A stretch of DNA of 64,000 nucleotides from JAKAIY01 sp963809385 (lineage in GTDB: Bacteria > Chloroflexota > Ktedonobacteria > Ktedonobacterales > JADMIN01). Made by a program: the position numbers and the translations under genes. The stretch covers positions 853,474 through 917,473 of the forward strand of contig CAWEJL010000002.1 of NCBI GenBank assembly GCA_963809385.1, written 5' to 3'. Shown in pieces: positions 16,110 through 24,528 of this stretch. Every line of letters starts with the position of its first letter. Positions within the stretch are counted from its first letter, which is position 1. The notes beneath the pieces were generated by a model. It searched no databases. It had not been told where the DNA came from and saw nothing but the letters and a program-made list of their open reading frames with translations.

Positions 16110-19085
16110 ATGGTAGCTGGCCAGTCTCTGACATTCGGCGCGCTGCTGCGCCGCCACCGACGCGCCGCCGCCCTGACCCAGGAGGAATTGGCCGAGCGGG
16201 CGGAACTGAGCGTGGAAGCCGTGAGCGCGCTCGAACGGGGGGTGAGTCGCGCGCCCCACAAAGATACTGTTGAACTGCTCGCAAGCGCCCTCCAGCTCTC
16301 GGAGCATGACCGCGCGGTGTTCGCGGCGCTCGCCAGGAAGCGCGAAGACGACGAAGACGCCTTCGCCGCCGGCTCCGCGCCGCTCTCCGCCGCGGGGAAG
16401 ACCTCCGCGCAGCTCGTCGGGCGGGCGCGTGAGGTCGCGCTGCTCGACCGCCACCTTGCCGGGCAAGGTCGCGCCGTGCTGCTCTTCGATGGCGAGCCGG
16501 GCATCGGTAAGTCGCGCCTGCTGCGTGAGGCGAGCGCGCGCGGCAGGGCTAGCGGCTGGAGCGTGCTGCATAGCGGGTGCCACAAGCGCGGCGGGCAGAC
16601 GCCGTACTCTCCCCTCCTCGAAGCGCTGCAGACTCGCCTCCAGGGCCGCTCGGCCGCCCAGCTTCGCGCGGACCTCGATCATTGCCGATGGCTCGCCCAC
16701 CTCTTGCCAGAGCTGGTGGAGGCGGGGGCGCTGCCTGCGCCGCCTGCCCTCGCGCCAGAGCAAGGCCGCAGGCTCATGTTCAGCGCGGTGAGCCGGTTCC
16801 TCACGAACGTCGCAGGCCCAGCGGGGACGCTGCTCGTGCTGGACGATTTGCAGTGGGCGGACACCGATGCGCTAGACCTGCTCAGCGCGCTCGTCACCAC
16901 GCAGAACGCCAGCCCGCTGCGAGTCGTCGGCGCCTACCGCAACACAGAAGTCGCGCCGAATGACCCGCTGGCCGCCGCGCTCGCGGACCTCGCGCGCAGT
17001 GGCGCCGCGACCCGCGTGAATCTCGGTCCACTGGCCGAGCAGGAGGCGGCGCAACTCCTGAATGATGTGCTCCAGGCAGCGCCAGGGGTGAATGCGGCGG
17101 TGCTGAGGCAGGTGATCGAGCGGGCGGGCGGTGTGCCGTTCTTCCTGGTGAGCTGCGCGCAGGGGCGGCAGGATGGCGCGCTGCTGGAGAGTGGCCCCGA
17201 TGATGTGCCGTGGGACATCGCCGAGACGGTTCGCCAGCGCGTCGCCGTGCTGCCAGAGGTCGCGCGCGAACTGCTCGCGGCGGCGGCGGCGGCGGATCGC
17301 ACGATTGCTCGCGCGACCCTCATGTCCGTGGCCGAGCGCCACAGTCGCAACGAGACGGAGGCGCTCGACGCCCTGGACGCCGCCTGCCGTGCGCGCATAT
17401 TGATCGAGATCGGAGAGGTAGACTATCAGATTGCACACAATCTGATCCGCGAGGTGATCTGGGGCGACCTCAGCGCCGCCCAGCGCGCGCTGCTCCACCG
17501 GCAGATCGCCGATACGCTGGAGCGCCAGCCCGGCGGGGCGCTGCCCGAGGCGTTGGCCTACCACTACGCCCGCTGTGGCGAGCGCGAGAAAGCGGCGCTC
17601 TATATGGAGCAGGCGGGCGACCGCGCGCAGGCGATGCACGCGACCACCGCCACCGAGCGCTATTACCGGGAGCTGGTCACACGGCTCGACGAGCTGCGGC
17701 GCCCCACCGACGCGGCGCGCGCACGCGAGAAGCTCGCCACCGTGCTGCGGATCGAGGCGCACTACGACGAGAGTCTGGAGCTGCTGGAGCAGGCCGTCCA
17801 GGCCTACCGCGCCGCGCACGAACGTGAGGGCGAGCGGCAGGCGGTCGCCGCGATTGGGCGCGTACATGCGCGCCGTGGCACACCCGCGACCGGCATCACG
17901 CGCATCCAGGCGCTGCTCCAGACGGCAGGCGTCGGCGTGGCCACGGCGGGCGTGGCATCCCTCCAGATAGCGCTCGCTGACCTCTACTATGCTGCGGGAC
18001 GGTATCGCGAGCAGCTAGCGGCAGCCGAGCAGGCGCTCACGCTGGCGCAAGCGCTGGGCAATGACATCCTCCTCATGCAGGCCGAACAATGGCGCACCAC
18101 AGCGCTGCTGACGCTGGGACGCCCAGGGGATGCGCTGGCGGCGCTGGAGGAGGTCATCCCAACCTCGGAGGCGCTCGGCGACCTCTCCAGTCACCTGCAC
18201 GCGCTCAATCACGCCGCGATGGCCCACCTCCAGCGTGGCGCGTTTGACACGAGCCGGGCCTACATCGACCGCGCCCTCATCACCGCCCAGGAGCGCAATG
18301 ACCTCGTTCAGGTCGCGTTTCTGACCTGCAATCGAGGTACGCTCCATTTCTACATGGGTGAGTGGAAGCAGGCGCGGGCAGACTACGAGCGCGCGGCGGA
18401 GATCATGCGCGAGGCGCCTCTAGCCTGGGCGTCTTCCTACCCGCTGCTTGGGCTCGGCCACCTCTCGCTCGGTGAGGGGCAGTGGGGCGTCGCCGCACGC
18501 CAGCTGGGGGAAGCGATCGCCCTGGCCGAACGCAGCGGCGATCTGCATGTGCTGCGGCCCGCGATCGCCGCGCTCAGTGAGCGCGACCTCCTCGCAGGCC
18601 ACCCGGAGGCCGCGCGCAAGCGGCTGGCGCAACTGCGCGAACGCGAGCATGCTCTCGGCGAGGAAGGCACGCCCAGCATCATGGCGCTGCTCGCCTGGAT
18701 CCACCTGGAGCTTGGCGAAGACGCCCAGGCGCAGGAGCTCGCGGCCCAGAGCGCATCCCGCGCGGTGGCCGAGCACAATCGCCTCGCACTGATTGAAGCG
18801 CTGCGGGTAGGCGCCATGGCTGCGATACGGCAAGGACGCTGGCAGGAGGCGGAGAGCAGCCTCAACGAGGCGCTGAGTCTCAGCCAGACGATGCAATGTC
18901 CGTATCACGAGGCGCGCGTGCGCTATGTCTTCGGCCTACTGGGCGTGGCGCGGGCGGCTGCGGATCAGGCGTCCGCGCAGCTCATCGCTGCGCGCGCGAT
19001 TCTGCGCACGCTCGGCGAGCGGCTGTATTGCGACTACGTCGAGCGCGCCCTCGCCGGGCTGGCGACGGAGGCGTCAGATGGATGA
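16110..19085 (+). CDS. XRE-HTH / AAA ATPase / TPR transcriptional regulator
   Basis: A 991-residue multidomain regulator. Residues 9-63 form an XRE-type helix-turn-helix (LTQEELAERAELSVEAVSAL). Residues about 105-300 form an AAA_16/STAND ATPase with Walker A GEPGIGKS (128-135) and Walker B LLVLDDLQWAD (about 241-251). The C-terminal 600 residues are TPR-like helical pairs such as YYRELV and AAEQALTLAQAL. STAND proteins of this design act as ligand-gated switches that oligomerise on ATP binding. It starts 32 bases after the receptor kinase and overlaps the next kinase gene by eight bases, so it may be a phosphorylation target. Its DNA target and ligand are unknown. Confidence 0.88.
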   Translation: MVAGQSLTFGALLRRHRRAAALTQEELAERAELSVEAVSALERGVSRAPHKDTVELLASALQLSEHDRAVFAALARKREDDEDAFAAGSAPLSAAGKTSAQLVGRAREVALLDRHLAGQGRAVLLFDGEPGIGKSRLLREASARGRASGWSVLHSGCHKRGGQTPYSPLLEALQTRLQGRSAAQLRADLDHCRWLAHLLPELVEAGALPAPPALAPEQGRRLMFSAVSRFLTNVAGPAGTLLVLDDLQWADTDALDLLSALVTTQNASPLRVVGAYRNTEVAPNDPLAAALADLARSGAATRVNLGPLAEQEAAQLLNDVLQAAPGVNAAVLRQVIERAGGVPFFLVSCAQGRQDGALLESGPDDVPWDIAETVRQRVAVLPEVARELLAAAAAADRTIARATLMSVAERHSRNETEALDALDAACRARILIEIGEVDYQIAHNLIREVIWGDLSAAQRALLHRQIADTLERQPGGALPEALAYHYARCGEREKAALYMEQAGDRAQAMHATTATERYYRELVTRLDELRRPTDAARAREKLATVLRIEAHYDESLELLEQAVQAYRAAHEREGERQAVAAIGRVHARRGTPATGITRIQALLQTAGVGVATAGVASLQIALADLYYAAGRYREQLAAAEQALTLAQALGNDILLMQAEQWRTTALLTLGRPGDALAALEEVIPTSEALGDLSSHLHALNHAAMAHLQRGAFDTSRAYIDRALITAQERNDLVQVAFLTCNRGTLHFYMGEWKQARADYERAAEIMREAPLAWASSYPLLGLGHLSLGEGQWGVAARQLGEAIALAERSGDLHVLRPAIAALSERDLLAGHPEAARKRLAQLREREHALGEEGTPSIMALLAWIHLELGEDAQAQELAAQSASRAVAEHNRLALIEALRVGAMAAIRQGRWQEAESSLNEALSLSQTMQCPYHEARVRYVFGLLGVARAAADQASAQLIAARAILRTLGERLYCDYVERALAGLATEASDG

Positions 19086-19965
19086 CCTGCCTGGGCGCAC
19101 CGTTGGCCCATACCGGCTGGAAAGCCTGATTGGGCGCGGCCCAACTGGAGACGTTTACCGCGCCGCGCGCCTGAGCGGCGCGGGGCGGGTGGCCGTCAAG
19201 CTCCTGCGCGCTTCCCTCGCCGTCGGGGCGGATTTTCCGGAGCGCTTCATCGCGAGCATGCGGGCCGTGGCGTCGTTACGACATCCCAACGTCATGACGG
19301 TGTACGACTTCGGCAGAACGGACGAGCTGTATTTCATCGGCACGGAGCTGATGCTCGCGGGGTCGGTACGCTCGCTGCTGCGCAGGCGTCCGCCAGCCGA
19401 GCCGCTGTCCGTGCCGCTGGCCACCGATTTGATCTGCCAGGCTGCCGAAGGTCTGGCGTATGCCCATGAGCGGGGCGTCATCCATAAAGACATCCTGCCC
19501 AGTAACCTCCTTCTGGACGATAGTGAGGAGCCACCGGAGACCGCCGATGAAACCTTTACGCTCAAGATCACGGATTTCGGGCTTGCCCAACTGGCGGAAG
19601 GCGGGAGTGCGATGACATTCGCGGGGATGACCCTGGGCAGCGGACTTCTGCTTGGCGCGCCTGCCTACATGTCGCCGGAGCTGTGCCGTGGCCAGGAGGC
19701 GGACGGGCGCAGCGACGTGTATTCCCTGGGAGTCGTGCTGTATGAGATGCTCACAGGCATGCTGCCCCACCCCGTCACGCGCCTGGAGGACACGGTGCGT
19801 GAGCATCTCTCTACACCGCCCACGCTTCCCCGGCTGCTCAATCCGGAGATTCCACCGACCCTGGAGTATGTCATGTTGCGCTGTCTGGCGAGGCAGGCTG
19901 ACGACCGCTTCGACACGGCGATGGACCTCGTGCGCGCCGTCAGAGCCGCTACGCCAGCAGTCTAG
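19078..19965 (+). CDS. Cytoplasmic Ser/Thr protein kinase
   Basis: A 295-residue protein that is almost only a PknB-type kinase domain, without membrane span or sensor. The glycine loop is IGRGPTGDV, the ATP lysine is Lys41 (VAVKLL), and the catalytic loop is HKDILPSNLLL near 136, with Lys replacing the usual Arg of HRD (an RD-to-non-RD change). DFGLAQL and YMSPEL follow. The non-RD form suggests activity without activation-loop phosphorylation. A 15-20 residue insert precedes DFG. ATG at 19078 overlaps the stop of the AAA-TPR gene by eight bases, implying translational coupling and a functional link. Confidence 0.9.
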   Translation: MDDLPGRTVGPYRLESLIGRGPTGDVYRAARLSGAGRVAVKLLRASLAVGADFPERFIASMRAVASLRHPNVMTVYDFGRTDELYFIGTELMLAGSVRSLLRRRPPAEPLSVPLATDLICQAAEGLAYAHERGVIHKDILPSNLLLDDSEEPPETADETFTLKITDFGLAQLAEGGSAMTFAGMTLGSGLLLGAPAYMSPELCRGQEADGRSDVYSLGVVLYEMLTGMLPHPVTRLEDTVREHLSTPPTLPRLLNPEIPPTLEYVMLRCLARQADDRFDTAMDLVRAVRAATPAV

Positions 19966-20110
19966 CCGCGACACGCGCGCCCAGGCCGCACTGAGCGGCG
20001 ACACTCATGTATGCGCGTGATGCGCGTGTATGCGCGTGCGGGAACGCAAGTAGGCCACAACGCCGCACAGCGCGCCTGCGCGGCCACACCAAAGGAGAGG
20101 AGCGGCGCCA

Positions 20111-20950
20111 ATGCGTATCGGCGTCATCGCGGACTGGCTCAACCCGAACATGCAGCAGTTGGTCCAGTTGCTACGCGATCGTGGAGTGACCCTCGACCTC
20201 ATCTACCCAGAACACCAACTAACCGACCTCTCTCAGATCAATGTCGAGCATGATCTGTATCTGCTCAAATCTGGCACGGAGCCAGCCCTTAGCCTGGGCG
20301 GGTCGCTCCACGCGCTCGGAGCCGCCACGCTGAACCCCTATCCCGTCGTCTCGATGCTGCGCAACAAGGTCATCGTCATGCGCGCGCTCCAGGCCGCCGG
20401 AGTTCCGGTACCCGACACGTACATGACTACCCACATCAGCGACTTCGTCCCGCTGCTCGAAGCCGGACCGCTCATCGTGAAGCCCTACCGTGGAACGCGG
20501 GGGCGCGGGGTCGTCGTGATTCAACGCGCCGACGAGCTGGAGGGCCTGCCGGAGGATGATCTGCTGCTGGCGCAACGCTACCATGCGCCCGACGGGCCGG
20601 ACGGCTACGACTACAAGCTCTTCCGAATTGGCGAGCGTATCTTTGGCATTCGGCGCAAGTGGCCGATTGTCACCTATGAAGATAAGCTCGGCTACCCCTT
20701 CGAGCCATCAGCCGAGCTGCGCGACATCGCGCAGCGCTGCGGCCAGGCCTTCGGCATCGACCTGTACGGGCTGGATGTCGTGATGAGCGGCGGAAGGCCT
20801 TACGTCGTCGATCTCAACAAGTTTGGCAGCTATATGGGCGTGCCGAATGGCCCCCAACTGCTCGCGGATCACATCTACCACGCTGGTGAGCGGGCCATGC
20901 GTGGAGAGCCGGTCACCGCCTCAGCCAGCGCCATCTCGCAAGCGCCGTAG
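20111..20950 (+). CDS. ATP-grasp family ligase/kinase (RimK-like), paralogue 1
   Basis: A 279-residue ATP-grasp enzyme. The pre-ATP-grasp domain ends with LRNKVIVMRALQAAGVPVPDTYM; the ATP-binding part has LIVKPYRGTRGRGVVV, and the metal site is DVVMSGGRPYVVDLNKF near the C-terminus. These place it near RimK and other small-molecule or peptide ligases; inositol-trisphosphate 5/6-kinases share the fold. The ribosome site is AAAGGAGAGG. The gene 300 bases downstream is a paralogue with the same HDLYLLKS and LNPYP landmarks. The substrate cannot be assigned: modification of a peptide end, a small-molecule ligation or phosphorylation are all possible. Confidence 0.8.
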   Translation: MRIGVIADWLNPNMQQLVQLLRDRGVTLDLIYPEHQLTDLSQINVEHDLYLLKSGTEPALSLGGSLHALGAATLNPYPVVSMLRNKVIVMRALQAAGVPVPDTYMTTHISDFVPLLEAGPLIVKPYRGTRGRGVVVIQRADELEGLPEDDLLLAQRYHAPDGPDGYDYKLFRIGERIFGIRRKWPIVTYEDKLGYPFEPSAELRDIAQRCGQAFGIDLYGLDVVMSGGRPYVVDLNKFGSYMGVPNGPQLLADHIYHAGERAMRGEPVTASASAISQAP

Positions 20951-21251
20951 ACCGCCGCCCACAATCCAGCACACTCCCCGACGCGCCACGCGGCCTCCCT
21001 GGCTGACGTGGCGCCGCTGTTCTCTATGCGCTCCACCGCGCTCCACAGCCGTATGCGCTCCCCCGTCTCTTGCGCCTTTCATCCGGCCTCATGCCCTCCA
21101 AATCCGAACCCGCGGTTCTACAGCTTGTGCTGCGGGTGATTCTACGGGTTCTCCGTGGCTTGGGAAGGGCGATTCCGGCACACTCAGGGCATCAGGACGA
21201 CGTGAACGAACACGCCGGGCCAGGAGAGCGAGACACGAGGGGAGCGACGTC
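20951..21251. other. Intergenic gap between the ATP-grasp paralogues
   Basis: About 300 bases without a supported gene. It carries copy 2 of the 55-bp shared element, so the second ATP-grasp gene probably has its own promoter rather than relying on the first. Confidence 0.5.
21130..21184 (+). promoter_or_regulatory. 55-bp shared upstream element, copy 2
   Basis: Same architecture as the copy at 11160: CTGCGGGTGATTCTACGG, CGTGG at offset 24, a 19-base spacer and GCACACT, total 55 bases. It ends 67 bases before the ATP-grasp start at 21252. Confidence 0.6.
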
Positions 21252-22127
21252 ATGAAGATCTATTTCATGCTTGCGTTTACGCGAGAGACCCTGAATCCCA
21301 ACCCGGTTCTGGTGGAGCTGTTCGAGACCCTTCGACGGCAGGGGTGTGAGGTAGAGCTGGGCGTCGCCAACGAGCTCGTGATGGACCCTGGCCAGTTCAC
21401 TGTGCAGCACGATCTCTACATCCTCAAGTCGCATACCGCATTGTGGCTGAGCCTGGCCGGCGTTCTTCACAGCCAGGGCGCGCACATCCTCAACCCGTAT
21501 CTCTCGTGCCTTGCGGCCCACGACAAGATTGTCGCGGAGCGGCGGCTCGAAGCCGCGGGCATCCCCACGCCGCATTCGTGGGTCACTGGGGACCTGGGAC
21601 TGCTGCTTCCGCTGTGCGAAGAGCGGGCGCTGATCGTCAAGCCGTACATCGGCGGGCGCGGGCGCGGCGTCGTCGTCGCCCGCAACCCCTATGAGCTGGC
21701 GGCCATCCCCACGCCGGATCAGCCAGTGCTGGCGCAGGAGTACATCCCTGGCGACGAGATCAAGGTCGCGGTGATCGGCGATACGGTCGCCGCCATACGC
21801 AAGATCGAGACGCCCGCTGGCTCCGTCCGCATCCCCTGCGATGTGAGCAGTGAGGTGCGAGAGATTGCCCTGAAGTGCGGCCGTGTCTTTGGGCTTGGAA
21901 TGTATGGGCTCGACGTCATCCTTGGGCCTGATGGTCCCGCCGTGATCGACCTGAACTACTTCCCCAGCTACAAGGGCGTGCCAAACGCGGCAGCGCTGCT
22001 GACCCGCTACATCCTGGACAATGCCTCGGCGCGCGCGCACAGCTCGCTCTCCGGTGAGACACGCGATGCAAACCGCTCCGGTGTTCGCCTCCAGGCCGCC
22101 GACTACACCTATGCGCAGGTGGGATAG
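21252..22127 (+). CDS. ATP-grasp family ligase/kinase (RimK-like), paralogue 2
   Basis: A 291-residue ATP-grasp protein paralogous to the 20111 gene. Conserved blocks in order are HDLYILKSHTALWLSLAG, ILNPYLSCLAAHDKIV, ALIVKPYIGGRGRGVVVA, QEYIPGDEIKVAVIG and the metal-binding DVILGPDGPAVIDLNYF. The frame extends upstream, but ATG at 21252 follows GGAGCGACGTC and aligns with the paralogue's start. The next genes are a small secreted protein and an inositol-1-phosphate synthase. That context, with the ATP-grasp fold of plant inositol-polyphosphate kinases, makes an inositol-phosphate substrate an attractive but unproven idea; RimK-like ligation is the safer call. Confidence 0.8.
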   Translation: MKIYFMLAFTRETLNPNPVLVELFETLRRQGCEVELGVANELVMDPGQFTVQHDLYILKSHTALWLSLAGVLHSQGAHILNPYLSCLAAHDKIVAERRLEAAGIPTPHSWVTGDLGLLLPLCEERALIVKPYIGGRGRGVVVARNPYELAAIPTPDQPVLAQEYIPGDEIKVAVIGDTVAAIRKIETPAGSVRIPCDVSSEVREIALKCGRVFGLGMYGLDVILGPDGPAVIDLNYFPSYKGVPNAAALLTRYILDNASARAHSSLSGETRDANRSGVRLQAADYTYAQVG

Positions 22128-22241
22128 CGCAAGATGACCGCTGGAACGCCAGCGCCGCGCATGCGGAAAGGAGGAGCCATGCCAGCGGCGTTCCTGATAC
22201 ACGCAATGGACGAAAGACGATAGCAGAACAGGAGGATTCCC

Positions 22242-22805
22242 ATGTTTCGCTCAATCACACGCATTCTGATGATCATCGTCGCTTGCGCGGCCTTCGTCGC
22301 GCTCGCAATCACAGCGAAGGCGGGAGCCACAAGCGCCAACCCCGTCGCGTGGATGGCCAGCGACTCTGGGCCACTGGCGCTGGGGAGCAAGCTGAGCTCC
22401 GCAAGCTCCACCACGACGCCGGATGCCACCCTGAACGCGCGGGACGCCGACAGTGACGGCGATAGCGGTGCGGAGACGAGCGCCACAGAAGGCGCGCAAG
22501 ACAATGACCAGCAGAGTGAGCAGGCGCAAGAGCAAGAATTGTCAGGCATGGTCGCCAACGTGGATTCCGCCAACTCGATGTTCACACTGACCACCACGAG
22601 TGGCGCGGTCGCCGTCCAGGTGACAAGCGCGACCCAGTATGAGGACGGCCTGAGCGGGCTGGCGAGCCTACAAGCCGGCATGAGTGTCACTGTCAAGGGA
22701 ACAGCGCAGGCAGCGGGCCAGATGCTCGCCACTGAGGTGAAGGGTTCCAGCGACACAAGTTCGACAGACGGGGCCGATACGAGCAGTCCTGACAACGGCC
22801 ACTAG
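22242..22805 (+). CDS. Secreted DUF5666-like protein
   Basis: A 187-residue protein with an N-terminal signal peptide or anchor (FRSITRILMIIVACAAFVALAI), then an acidic, Ser/Asp/Gln-rich linker (about 30-105). A single DUF5666-like OB/beta domain follows (LSGMVANVDSANSMFTLTT, then QAGMSVTVKGTAQAAG). The C-terminal tail is Ser/Thr/Asp-rich. An AGGAGGATTCCC ribosome site precedes the ATG. Members of this family are cell-surface proteins without known activity. It lies between the second ATP-grasp gene and Ins-1-P synthase, all on the plus strand, with gaps of about 110 and 85 bases. Confidence 0.75.
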   Translation: MFRSITRILMIIVACAAFVALAITAKAGATSANPVAWMASDSGPLALGSKLSSASSTTTPDATLNARDADSDGDSGAETSATEGAQDNDQQSEQAQEQELSGMVANVDSANSMFTLTTTSGAVAVQVTSATQYEDGLSGLASLQAGMSVTVKGTAQAAGQMLATEVKGSSDTSSTDGADTSSPDNGH

Positions 22806-22889
22806 CTGGCGCGAGTGATCCAGGCCGGCTGGGGCATGGGCGCCTCAGCCGGCCAGCATCCAACATAAAGAAGGAAGGGAGCGAGGACA

Positions 22890-24092
22890 ATGAGCAAAGA
22901 CAAGATTCGCGTAGCGATTGTCGGCGCGGGCAACTGCGCCTCGTCGCTGATTCAGGGCGTCGAATATTACCGCAACGCGCCTGAAGACGCGTTCATTCCC
23001 GGCTTGATGCACGTCAATCTGGGGGGCTACCACATCAGCGACATCGAGTTTGTCGCGGCCTTTGACGTGGACTCGACCAAGGTCGGTAAAGACCTCAGCG
23101 AAGCGATTTTCTCTGGGCCGAACAATACCTACAAGTTCGCGGATGTCCCCACCAAGGGCGTGACCGTCGCGCGCGGCATGACGCATGACGGGCTGGGCAA
23201 GTATCTCTCGCAGGTCATCACCAAGGCCCCCGGCCCGACGGACGACGTGGCGCGCATCCTCAAGGATACCGGCACGGACGTGGTCATCAACTATCTGCCG
23301 GTGGGCAGCGAGACGGCCACCAAGTGGTATGTGGAGCAGGTGTTGCAGGCGGGCTGCGGCCTGGTCAACTGCATCCCGGTCTTCATTGGCCGCGAGGACT
23401 ACTGGCGCCAGCGCTTCGAGGAGGCCGGGCAGCCGATCATCGGGGACGACATCAAGAGCCAGGTGGGCGCGACGATTGTGCACCGCGCGCTGACGCGCCT
23501 CTTCCGCGAGCGCGGCGTCCGGCTGGAGCGCACGATGCAGCTGAATGTCGGCGGCAACACCGACTTCTTCAACATGCTGGAGCGTGACCGGTTGGAGTCC
23601 AAGAAGATTTCCAAGACCAACGCCGTGACCAGCCAGCTCGACTATGACATCGGCGCCGACAATGTGCACATCGGGCCGAGCGACTACGTGGCGTGGCTGA
23701 CCGACCGCAAGTGGGCCTATATCCGCCTGGAGGGGCGCACGTTTGGCGATGTGCCGTTGAACGTCGAGCTGAAGCTGGAAGTGTGGGACTCGCCGAACTC
23801 GGCGGGGGTGGTGATCGACGCGGTGCGCTGCGCCAAGCTGGCGAAGAACAATGGTATCGGTGGCGCGCTGCTGGGCCCGTCGGGCTACTTCATGAAGTCC
23901 CCGGCGGTCCAGTACACCGACGATCAGGCGCGTATGATGGTTGAGGAGTTCATCCGCGGCTATGGGCGCCACAGAGCAACGGGCGTCGCGGCGACGGCAA
24001 GGCAAACCGACCTGAAAGAGCTCGCCGCAGCCAATGGACGCGCCTTCGTCACCCAGGACGCCGGCTGGGCCGAACTGGAAGCGGAGGATTAG
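22890..24092 (+). CDS. ino1: Myo-inositol-1-phosphate synthase, copy 1 (intact)
   Basis: A 400-residue L-myo-inositol-1-phosphate synthase of the prokaryotic type, which converts glucose-6-phosphate to inositol phosphate with NAD as redox cofactor. The NAD-binding motif is VAIVGAGNCASSL at the N-terminus. Family blocks include DTGTDVVINYLPVGSE, QLNVGGNTDFFNML and VPLNVELKLEVWDSPNSAGVV. The first 280 codons are about 97% identical by eye in DNA to a second copy at 44793-45960; the last 40 residues are unrelated to that copy (TARQTDLKELAAANGR here). Codon-level identity implies recent duplication or gene conversion. A hairpin at 24129 follows. Confidence 0.93.
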   Translation: MSKDKIRVAIVGAGNCASSLIQGVEYYRNAPEDAFIPGLMHVNLGGYHISDIEFVAAFDVDSTKVGKDLSEAIFSGPNNTYKFADVPTKGVTVARGMTHDGLGKYLSQVITKAPGPTDDVARILKDTGTDVVINYLPVGSETATKWYVEQVLQAGCGLVNCIPVFIGREDYWRQRFEEAGQPIIGDDIKSQVGATIVHRALTRLFRERGVRLERTMQLNVGGNTDFFNMLERDRLESKKISKTNAVTSQLDYDIGADNVHIGPSDYVAWLTDRKWAYIRLEGRTFGDVPLNVELKLEVWDSPNSAGVVIDAVRCAKLAKNNGIGGALLGPSGYFMKSPAVQYTDDQARMMVEEFIRGYGRHRATGVAATARQTDLKELAAANGRAFVTQDAGWAELEAED

Positions 24093-24128
24093 TGAGCGAT
24101 GGCTGCGCCTGCATCTCGCGCATGCGCC

Positions 24129-24160
24129 AGATGGCCCGCTCGATGCGGAGCGGGCCATCT
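24129..24160 (+). terminator. Hairpin after inositol-phosphate synthase
   Basis: A perfect 13-bp stem AGATGGCCCGCTC/GAGCGGGCCATCT (24129-24141 with 24148-24160) and a six-base loop, 36 bases after the stop codon. There is no T-run, but the stem is strong and well placed. Confidence 0.6.
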
Positions 24161-24311
24161 CGTGGGAGTCATATTCCGGCGCAGTCACGCCTGCGCTGGT
24201 GATCTCGTGGTGAGCTCGGCGACGCGCGGCATAGACCATTTTACTGATAGGAGCCTGCTGCGTTGGCGCCTCTGTTGCGCAAATTCCGCTGTTTTTCGCG
24301 CCCTCACGCTC

Positions 24312-24353
24312 TGGCCTCCTCTCCCGCTGGGAGAGGGGCTGGGGATGGGGCTG
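24312..24353. repeat. REP-like palindromic intergenic element
   Basis: CCTCTCCC-GCT-GGGAGAGG (24318-24336) is followed by GGGCTGGGGATGGGG. Elements of this CTCTCCC/GGGAGAGG-then-GGGGTGAGGG style are widespread dispersed repeats in bacterial intergenic regions. Only this copy was seen in the window. Confidence 0.4.
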
Positions 24354-24528
24354 GCGTGGCGACCATTCACGGACGAGTTACTGAGCGCTAATCACTCTCC
24401 TGAGCCACATGAGTCACAAGCGAGAGTCGCGCCCATCTCAGCGGCGCGGATTCACTGTCCATCGGCGCTGTATCCGGTAGACGGAGCGAAGGTGAAGCTG
24501 CCGCATGGTGGCAGGTCTGGAGAAGGCG

